Shown here piece after piece: positions 32,910-38,635 of a DNA stretch of 38,635 nt (within the stretch, counting starts at the first letter, position 1; every line of letters starts with the position of its first letter). The DNA comes from Fidelibacterota bacterium (GTDB lineage Bacteria; Fidelibacterota; Fidelibacteria; Fidelibacterales; Fidelibacteraceae): the NCBI GenBank assembly GCA_021734505.1, contig JAIPIT010000010.1, forward strand, positions 1 through 38,635, written 5' to 3'. The notes beneath the pieces were generated by a model. The model did not search any database. It saw only the letters and a program-made list of their open reading frames with translations, and had not been told where the DNA came from. Position numbers and translations under genes: made by a program.

Positions 32910-33466
32910 TGCGTTGTATCCTTTAATGCTAATATTTTTTCAACAGCCTCTCGAAGATCTTTAACCGAAACATATGGAGTACCTGCAGTATCACATTTTC
33001 TTTTGGTGGCGGGTCCCCAGCCCCGGCGGACCAGATAAAACGGAATATTTAATGTCTCTGCCGCTTTAGCGTCGCAAAAGCCATCTCCCACTAAGACTGA
33101 TTCCTCCAGCAAGACCCCGTGATCTTTCACCGCTTGCATGAACATCCCAATTTCGGGCTTGCGGCAAGTGCATTCGTCATCTTTTGTATGGGGACAGTAA
33201 TAATATGCGTCGATCTTTCCGCCATCCGCTTCAACGCCGATAATGATGGTCTGGAAGATCATTTCCGCATCCATTTCGTCCAGTAATCCTTTGCCAATGC
33301 CGGCTTGATTACTGACAACAATAATGCGCATACCCGCATCGGTCAATTTCTTAACGGCAGCGGGGACATCGTCGTGTATTTGCACGTCGGTCAGGCTTAA
33401 AAGATATTCCGGTTTGTCGACATTTAGAACGCCATCCCGGTCGAGGAATACGGTTGTTATTTTCAT
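32906..33466 (-). CDS. gmhB: D-glycero-D-manno-heptose-1,7-bisphosphate 7-phosphatase
   Basis: HAD phosphatase in ADP-heptose synthesis for lipopolysaccharide core. The nucleophile motif FLDRDGVLN gives Asp9 and Asp11; VVSNQAGIGKG follows. A Cys/His zinc loop CPHTKDDECTCRKP near 102-115 marks the GmhB group of histidinol-phosphatase-like HADs. The start at 33466 directly opens the conserved MKITTVFLDRDG, so the upstream ATG at 33496 is rejected; this gives 186 residues. It has no Shine-Dalgarno; TATAAA at 33474-33479 lies 7 nt before ATG. It leads a pair with ddl. The alpha/beta anomer preference cannot be told. Confidence 0.92.
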   Translation of the reverse strand: MKITTVFLDRDGVLNVDKPEYLLSLTDVQIHDDVPAAVKKLTDAGMRIIVVSNQAGIGKGLLDEMDAEMIFQTIIIGVEADGGKIDAYYYCPHTKDDECTCRKPEIGMFMQAVKDHGVLLEESVLVGDGFCDAKAAETLNIPFYLVRRGWGPATKRKCDTAGTPYVSVKDLREAVEKILALKDTTQ

Positions 33467-33651
33467 AATATATTTTATATAATATTCATGATGCATGCAA
33501 ATTTTATCGCTTCAAAATAAATATTTTTTATCTGCCCGAGGGGGATAATATTTTTTATAGCTATTTGTGATATTACTATTGATTGTTTAATAATATTCAT
33601 ATAATTCATGTTAATTTGCTAATAATTAAACAGCTTTTTATTGGAGATAAG

Positions 33652-34470
33652 ATGACGACAGAAATCATAATGATCATTATCTTTGTAGCATTCATCTGTG
33701 AGATCATTGATTCCTCTTTGGGAATGTTATATGGGACGATACTATCACCCTCTTTGATCATTGCGGGTTTCGATCCGCTTATTGTTGTTCCTTCAATTTT
33801 ACTTTCGCAGGCTGTTGGATCTTTTGTGGCTTCAGGCATGCATCACAAATTGCATAATGCGGATTTCCATATCAAAGAGTCTCGGCAATCACCAAGAAAC
33901 GGGCAGGATCTTATTTCCCAATTAAAGAAAAATACCTCTCAGGATCTTAAGGTTGTGCTGGTCATTACCGTTACAGGTGTGGTTGCTACTGCTATTGCAG
34001 CCGCAACCGCCATTCATATCCCCAAAGAGATACTTAAGACCTATATCGGCTTGCTTGTTCTTGCCATGGGCATAATTTTACTTCTTAAAACAAAATTCTC
34101 TTTTTCTTGGAAAAAAGTTTTTGGTGTCGGGCTTATCTCTGCTTTTAATAAAGGTATGTCCGGCGGAGGCTTTGGACCGGTTGTGACCAGCGGACAGATC
34201 ATCAGCGGTCGATCCGCAAAAAAATCCATCGGGACAACAGCCTTATCCGAAGCACCTATCTGTATCGCCGGTTTTTTTACTTACTGGCTTATTAATGGTA
34301 TGGCTAGCTGGGATCTTGTCATTTTCCTAACGATCGGCTCGATATTTGGCGCATTAATTGGTCCTTTTATCACGGCAAAGATCAAATCCGAAAAAGTGCT
34401 GGTTCTCACATTGGGGATTATTGTTACTTTACTTGGATTATGGACACTCGCAAAAACCTGGCTATTGTAA
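33652..34470 (+). CDS. TauE/SafE-family sulfite/anion exporter-like membrane protein
   Basis: Inner-membrane transporter of the TauE/SafE family, whose members move sulfite, sulfoacetate or related organic anions. About seven to eight hydrophobic segments are visible. The two family-typical repeats are present: EIIDSSLGMLYGTILSPSLI near 17-36 and FNKGMSGGGFGPVVTSGQI near 165-183. The start at 33652 has TTGGAGATAAG before it; an in-frame ATG at 33583 would add a tail with no ribosome site. Length 272. It is a single gene, followed by a heptad-repeat spacer. Substrate unknown. Confidence 0.9.
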   Translation: MTTEIIMIIIFVAFICEIIDSSLGMLYGTILSPSLIIAGFDPLIVVPSILLSQAVGSFVASGMHHKLHNADFHIKESRQSPRNGQDLISQLKKNTSQDLKVVLVITVTGVVATAIAAATAIHIPKEILKTYIGLLVLAMGIILLLKTKFSFSWKKVFGVGLISAFNKGMSGGGFGPVVTSGQIISGRSAKKSIGTTALSEAPICIAGFFTYWLINGMASWDLVIFLTIGSIFGALIGPFITAKIKSEKVLVLTLGIIVTLLGLWTLAKTWLL

Positions 34471-34546
34471 AGTGTGTGCGAAAGAAAGATAGTACGAGAG
34501 TACGATTGATCAATACCTTATAAATGACGAGTTAAGCCTGTTTTCT

Positions 34547-34595
34547 CTCTCACCTTAACTCTTACCTTTCACGTCTTACCATTCACGTCTTACAA
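34547..34595. repeat. Degenerate heptanucleotide tandem tract
   Basis: Seven 7-base units, alternating TTCACGT and CTTACNN forms, fill part of the spacer between the TauE-type gene and the symporter operon. The rest of 34471-34738 is AT-rich with no gene seen. Confidence 0.6.
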
Positions 34596-34738
34596 TTTTA
34601 TTTGAATTCCCATATTTATCCCTCATATTATTCACCGATAAATAAAATATCATTACAAATTATCATTATTGCATTAATTTAATCAGTTTTTTGTCATCGC
34701 GATCCAAAAATTGAGCTGTCTATAACACAGGAGATTTC

Positions 34739-35035
34739 ATGTTACACGGTAAAGCAACAAAGAATGAAGTAGACCACGCGTCTAAGATCAAAACAAAGAT
34801 CGGCATGTGGATGTTTTTATTGTATACTCTGGTTTATGCTGGGTTTATTATTGTTACAGTCGTAAAACCGGAGCTCATGGGGACTGATATCGGTTATTTG
34901 AATCTGGCGATCGTTTATGGTATGGGATTGATCGTTTTTGCATTGATCCTGGCTTTGATCTACAATGCGCTTTGTTCAAAATTCGAAAAGAAATTGAACA
35001 TTATAGATGAAACTTCGGTCGGAGGTGCTGAATGA
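34739..35035 (+). CDS. DUF485-family small membrane protein
   Basis: A 98-residue protein with two membrane segments (about 22-43 and 57-80), flanked by charged ends. It matches the DUF485 (YjcH-like) pattern: KIGMWMFLLYTLVYAGFI, then LNLAIVYGMGLIVFALILALIYN. Such proteins are always encoded beside sodium:solute symporters of the ActP type and are thought to be a small subunit. CAGGAGATT precedes the ATG, and its last codon overlaps the symporter start as ATGA, so the two are made in step. Confidence 0.88.
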   Translation: MLHGKATKNEVDHASKIKTKIGMWMFLLYTLVYAGFIIVTVVKPELMGTDIGYLNLAIVYGMGLIVFALILALIYNALCSKFEKKLNIIDETSVGGAE

Positions 35036-36900
35036 ATTATCAACCTTCTGCGCTCGGTGTTATCATCTTTTTTGTTTTTATCATCTCTGTTCTTCTTATT
35101 TCCCGCTACTTTTCAAAACGCACCTCCAGCTCTGCCGGATTTTATACTGCCGGCGGACATATCCATTGGAGCGTGAACGGTATCGCTTTTGCGGGTGATT
35201 ATCTTTCTGCCGCTTCCTTTCTTGGGATCTGCGGTATGATCGCTGTTTATGGTTTTGATGGCTTCTTATATTCTATTGGCTATCTTGCCGGTTGGATGGT
35301 CGCTCTTTTTGTCATTGCCGAACCTCTCAAACGTATGGGTAAATATACTTTTGCCGATGCCCTGGATTCGAAATTCAAATCAAAAGGTATCCGGATCACT
35401 GCGGGTATCTCTACGCTTATTGTTTCCTTGTTCTATTTGATCCCGCAAATGGTGGGAGCCGGTTCGTTGGTTACGCCTTTGTTGGGCTGGCCACATTGGG
35501 TGGGCGTAATCCTGGTCGGTATTGTGGTTATCATTATTGTCGCTACCGCCGGTATGGCTTCCACGACCTATGTGCAATTCCTGAAAGGTTCTTTGCTCAT
35601 TATTTTTTCCATCGTTCTTGTTATAATGGTATTGGGAAAAGGCTTAAAAACCACCAGTTATGAAACGCTTGCGGTGGAATCTTATGACGGCAGTGACATT
35701 CAGCTTGTCGCGGAGGGAAAGTCCATAAGCAATGAGTGGAAAGCGGGCGATAAGATATTCTTTGAGGTCGAGATCAACGGCAAGCCGACGATCTGGTCAT
35801 TCAATAAAGAAAAAATGATATTGGAAGAAACATTGTTCATTACAAATCTCGCAGATGGAAGCATATTGTATAACGGAGCGCCAAAAGAAGATGAGCGTTT
35901 CCGGCAAGTGGGTGATCTTTCGGAGATAGGTGGCGAAAAGAACGTTGAAACCGGTTCGCTCGGTATGTTCAAGTTCATTGGAAAGATCAAAAATGCAACG
36001 GTCATAAGATGGAATAAAGTGGTTATGATGGATGGCGAGAACAAGCTGACCATCTTCTACCAGAATCCGACACCCGGAAAAGAGGTCCTGGTAACCGGTC
36101 AGAAATTTCCGGTCAAAACGGGTCGTGATAAAATGAACTTCATTTCCCTGATGCTGGCCTTGTTCTTCGGGACCGCTGCATTACCGCATATTTTGATCCG
36201 CTATTATACCGTTTCAAGTCCGGCCGCGGCAAGAAAATCAACCATAGTAGCCATTATGTCGATCGGCTTGTTCTATATCCTGACGCTTTTCATGGGTCTT
36301 GGCTCGATGACCAGCGGTGTTCTTGACTTGACCAATTCCAATATGGCGGCGCCTTTATTGGCAAGAAGCTTTAGCGTTGCGATCTTTGCGATCATTTCCG
36401 CGGTCGCTTTTGCCACGGTGCTGGGAACGGTGAGTGGATTAATTGTTGCTTCTTCCGGGGCTGTCGTACACGATCTTGTAGGGAAAATATCAAAAAAAGG
36501 CCTCTCTGATAAAAAACAAGTCAGTATCGGCAAACTTGCCGCTGTCATCGTAGGCGGTATAGCCATTGTATTGGGGATTGTGTTCAAGGGAATGAACGTG
36601 TCTTTCCTTGTCGGCTGGGCTTTTGCCGTTGCGGCATCGGCTAATCTGCCGGCCATTGTGATGGTGCTTTTCTGGAAAGGAACTACTGCAAAGGGTGTTG
36701 TATCGTCCATTATTGTCGGACTGGTTTCAGCTATGACCATTATCCTGCTCTCACAAACAACCTATGACAGTGTTTATCATCTTGTCGGCGTAAAGGCGCC
36801 TATGCCTATTGATAACCCTGCCATTATTACCGTACCATTGAGCTTTATTACACTTGTTGTCGTATCATTGATTACAAAAAAGAAAGAAATTTCCAAATAA
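35032..36900 (+). CDS. Sodium:solute symporter, ActP-like
   Basis: Sodium-coupled importer of the SSS family, close to the acetate/short monocarboxylate (ActP, VC_2705) group that pairs with DUF485. About 13 membrane segments are seen. Family marks are YTAGGHIHWSVNGIAFAGDYLSAASFLGI near 37-65 and a sodium-site region GTAALPHILIRYYTV near 380-395. A soluble insert of about 150 residues (roughly 206-363, rich in Lys, Glu and Gly) interrupts the membrane part, making the protein 622 residues against about 550 in E. coli ActP. It overlaps the DUF485 gene by 4 bases. Substrate is inferred, not shown. Confidence 0.92.
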   Translation: MNYQPSALGVIIFFVFIISVLLISRYFSKRTSSSAGFYTAGGHIHWSVNGIAFAGDYLSAASFLGICGMIAVYGFDGFLYSIGYLAGWMVALFVIAEPLKRMGKYTFADALDSKFKSKGIRITAGISTLIVSLFYLIPQMVGAGSLVTPLLGWPHWVGVILVGIVVIIIVATAGMASTTYVQFLKGSLLIIFSIVLVIMVLGKGLKTTSYETLAVESYDGSDIQLVAEGKSISNEWKAGDKIFFEVEINGKPTIWSFNKEKMILEETLFITNLADGSILYNGAPKEDERFRQVGDLSEIGGEKNVETGSLGMFKFIGKIKNATVIRWNKVVMMDGENKLTIFYQNPTPGKEVLVTGQKFPVKTGRDKMNFISLMLALFFGTAALPHILIRYYTVSSPAAARKSTIVAIMSIGLFYILTLFMGLGSMTSGVLDLTNSNMAAPLLARSFSVAIFAIISAVAFATVLGTVSGLIVASSGAVVHDLVGKISKKGLSDKKQVSIGKLAAVIVGGIAIVLGIVFKGMNVSFLVGWAFAVAASANLPAIVMVLFWKGTTAKGVVSSIIVGLVSAMTIILLSQTTYDSVYHLVGVKAPMPIDNPAIITVPLSFITLVVVSLITKKKEISK

Positions 36901-36933
36901 TCCGCTAAGCTAATAATAAGACATCTTGTAACA

Positions 36934-36990
36934 TGTCATCCCGGAAAATAATCGGTCAGGCGACTGGTTGTTTATCCGGGATCTCTTTGT
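36934..36990 (+). repeat. Family C palindromic repeat, copy 2, possible terminator
   Basis: Arms ATCCCGGA (36938-36945) and TCCGGGAT (36975-36982) enclose a second stem AATCGGTC/GACTGGTT formed with two G-T pairs. The outer edges GTCATCC and CTCTttG match copy 1 at 25697-25745. It could end symporter transcription. Confidence 0.65.
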
Positions 36991-37029
36991 TATTACGATT
37001 TATAAATATTTTATGAAATTATTGCCTTT

Positions 37030-37089
37030 GGAACAGGCACTTGTCGGGCTTAGCCCCGACACTTCGGGGCGTAGACTGATGCCTGTTCC
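37030..37089 (+). repeat. Family A palindromic repeat, copy 3
   Basis: The most intact copy: perfect 10-bp arms GGAACAGGCA/TGCCTGTTCC and a 7-bp inner hairpin GCCCCGA-CACT-TCGGGGC. GTCGGG at 37043-37048 can instead pair with CCCGAC at 37055-37060, giving two exclusive folds. Confidence 0.85.
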
Positions 37090-37326
37090 CTGCACTTATG
37101 TTTTCTTCTTCCCCCCCCTCTTACTTCGTGCTTTATTAATCTCTGCGCTAAACCTTAAACTCTCTTCTTTGTGACTTCGTGGTACCTTGTGCCTCCGTGT
37201 GAGGTCTTGGGAACAAAATAATTTTTCATGTCGTATTTCCAAAAACGATTGATTTTAATAAATTTATGACTCATATTTGGATACTTGTTAAATAAATACT
37301 TATAACAAAACGCAATAGGTAAAGCA

Positions 37327-37545
37327 ATGAAACAATTTTTGCTGATCGTGGTCTCGCTTGTCATGTTCTTCACCGCCGGAGTTCAGCTTGATTTTGGCGA
37401 TGCTGTTCAGTTTCCCGAATGGGTGGAAAGTGTCATGTCCGACGATGACGGAGGAATGATCAATATGACCTCCAGTCCTATTTATAAGATCGCACGAACG
37501 CATTTTTCATCGGGTTACGATGAACTTGAACCGATGGAACATTGA
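37327..37545 (+). CDS. Small secreted hypothetical protein, 72 residues
   Basis: A signal peptide is probable (KQFLLIVVSLVMFFTAGVQ, hydrophobic to about residue 18). The mature part of about 50 residues is acidic, with SDDDGG near the middle and a LEPMEH end. AGGTAAAG lies before the ATG. No family is known. It precedes a lipoprotein gene by 77 bases on the same strand and may share its transcript. The signal peptide and ribosome site together favour a real gene. Confidence 0.6.
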   Translation: MKQFLLIVVSLVMFFTAGVQLDFGDAVQFPEWVESVMSDDDGGMINMTSSPIYKIARTHFSSGYDELEPMEH

Positions 37546-37622
37546 TCAAGGTTCTTGTCTTGCAACTTATGTATTTCGCATCGCAAATTATCGTTTTTGA
37601 ATAATAATATAGGTGCTATGCC

Positions 37623-38138
37623 ATGAAACGTTCATTGGTCTTTTTGCTAATTATTGGCCTGATGATGATCTCTTGTGTCATTAAACCTAACGATCCGCCC
37701 GAATTGAACAATGAAGAGCATGCCGTAATCAGCGCTGTTTTGGACAGCCTTATTCATCTGCATCTTTCGGGAACCATTGACGTGTATGATCAGACCTCAA
37801 CGTCGATCAATTCTTCTTCATTGTCTATCATATTTCAAAGAGACAGTATCGGCTCCGGATCATTGCTTGATATCTACAATGAAGCAAACCGTACCGGCTA
37901 TTCCCTTAATATGGATAAACTGCCGAATTACGTCGTGTTGAAAGATACGGAAGAATCCGAGCCCTACTCGGGGTATACACACTTTACCCGGCCGGGGATC
38001 AGTGACGACGGACTGATGGCGGTCGTGGAATACAGCCAGGTTTCCGCCCCTCTTTGTGGCATTGGAATGGCTGCATATCTTGAAAAACAAGATGACGAAT
38101 GGGTAATCATCTGGCTGGTCATGATCTGGATCTCTTAA
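37623..38138 (+). CDS. Hypothetical lipoprotein, 171 residues
   Basis: A lipoprotein signal ends at MMISC with Cys18 as the lipidated residue. The mature domain begins with NNEEHAVISAVLDSLI, a helical start, and contains YSGYTHFTRPGISDDGLMAVVEYSQVSAPLCG, a beta-rich end region, with a final KQDDEWVIIWLVMIWIS. This helix-then-strands order with a W near the end recalls small NTF2-like or similar periplasmic folds, but no family is assigned. A weak AGGTG lies upstream of the ATG. It probably faces the periplasm. Confidence 0.75.
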   Translation: MKRSLVFLLIIGLMMISCVIKPNDPPELNNEEHAVISAVLDSLIHLHLSGTIDVYDQTSTSINSSSLSIIFQRDSIGSGSLLDIYNEANRTGYSLNMDKLPNYVVLKDTEESEPYSGYTHFTRPGISDDGLMAVVEYSQVSAPLCGIGMAAYLEKQDDEWVIIWLVMIWIS

Positions 38139-38249
38139 GAATATTGGACATCGAATAAATAAATGTTGAATTAAACGAGGAATAATGGACAATGAACGAT
38201 AAATATTAAATATAATCCTCAATACTAACCCTCAAAACCGGGAACTACC

Positions 38250-38635
38250 ATGATCACGATCAAATCGACTACTCCACAAGACCTGCAAACGATCCTCGAG
38301 GTTGAACAGACTGCATTTAACGGAAGCAAAAAGCTCAAGACCCTGTTAACCGATCTGCTGGAAGACCCCACAGCCGAACCCTATATTTCCTTATTGGCGC
38401 TCGACGGTGACAAAGCGGTCGGCCACATTCTTTTCACCAAAGCCAGGATCAGACCAAACCCGGGATTTTGCAATTTTAAAAGCAACGCATCCATCATGGG
38501 CCCTGTAGCAGTGATCCCCGAATATAGACAGCAAGGTATTGGGAAAGCTTTGATCCGCAAAGGCATCGATGAATTAAGGGACAGAGGAATAGACCATTGT
38601 TTCACCCTTGGGCACAGTCATTTCAGAACCGGCTT
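38250..38635 (+). CDS. GNAT-family N-acetyltransferase, 3' end cut by the window
   Basis: The frame opens at ATG 38250 and is still open at the last base (128 codons). It begins MITIKSTTPQDLQTILEVEQTAF and contains an acetyl-CoA binding motif PEYRQQGIGKALIRKGI near residues 90-106, preceded by MGPVAVI, all typical of GNAT acetyltransferases of the YhbS type. Substrate unknown. Upstream bases 38139-38249 show only AT-rich, roughly 7-base periodic sequence. Confidence 0.88.
   Translation, partial: MITIKSTTPQDLQTILEVEQTAFNGSKKLKTLLTDLLEDPTAEPYISLLALDGDKAVGHILFTKARIRPNPGFCNFKSNASIMGPVAVIPEYRQQGIGKALIRKGIDELRDRGIDHCFTLGHSHFRTG

Larger units (their letters stand above)
36901..37326. other. Repeat-bearing spacer after the symporter operon
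   Basis: These 426 bases hold a family C element (36934-36990), family A copy 3 (37030-37089) and a GTG-rich decayed repeat stretch (37160-37200). A short frame through the family A element is not considered a gene. Confidence 0.65.

Noticed and set aside
36968-37174. 68-residue plus-strand reading frame after the symporter
   Set aside because: It is a reading of repeat families C and A, without ribosome site or signal.

Overview
The window looks like chromosomal DNA of a Gram-negative bacterium of the FCB superphylum (Bacteroidota, Cloacimonadota, Marinimicrobia and relatives). The clues are a PorX-type regulator (receiver plus PglZ-like domain) joined to tsaE, several lipobox lipoproteins, a lipoprotein beginning like the Big_5 Ig-like proteins common in that group, outer-membrane barrel-like proteins, and heptose and GDP-mannose genes. 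Cloacimonadota is my best guess, but sequence reading alone does not settle the phylum. No rRNA, tRNA, CRISPR array, phage or transposase was seen. The 3' end is cut inside a GNAT gene.

Layout. 1-5.96 kb: two lipoproteins, mannose-1-phosphate guanylyltransferase, a small conserved-looking protein, and a galE-glycerophosphodiesterase pair on the minus strand. 6.1-8.7 kb: yifB/comM behind a CRP-like box, then a minus-strand outer-membrane protein. 8.9-13.5 kb: secreted proteins, a mini cytochrome-like DUF4405 protein, D-lactate dehydrogenase with an added cysteine tail, and a P-loop protein with a multi-span membrane protein. 13.7-16.7 kb: a fused fatty-acid kinase (FakA-like plus DegV/FakB-like) with plsY and mutT, a phospholipid entry module. 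16.8-23.0 kb (minus): a tight run porX-tsaE-tsaB-rimI-surE and an LpoA-like protein whose signal peptide is encoded upstream of any normal start codon. 23.3-25.3 kb: a tocopherol-cyclase-like gene and a RES/Xre toxin-antitoxin pair with a very clear promoter-operator. 25.3-25.95 kb: inverted-repeat-rich spacer with a possible 38-residue protein. 25.95-28.1 kb: two overlapping unknown envelope proteins behind a second CRP-like box. 28.35-33.5 kb (minus): ygiQ, cysS, ddl, gmhB. 33.65-36.9 kb: a TauE/SafE transporter and a DUF485/sodium-solute symporter pair. 37.3-38.6 kb: small secreted proteins and a partial acetyltransferase.

The most interesting signals are regulatory and structural. Two loci (yifB and the unknown envelope pair) share the arrangement TGTGA-N6-TCACA, exactly 32 nt, then a near-identical 16-nt motif ending 3-4 nt before ATG, with no Shine-Dalgarno; this looks like a CRP/FNR-type regulon with leaderless messages. 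Several other first genes also lack a ribosome site and carry a -10-like hexamer 5-9 nt before ATG. The spacers hold at least three families of short palindromic repeats, some with compensating stem changes, and tracts with heptanucleotide period.
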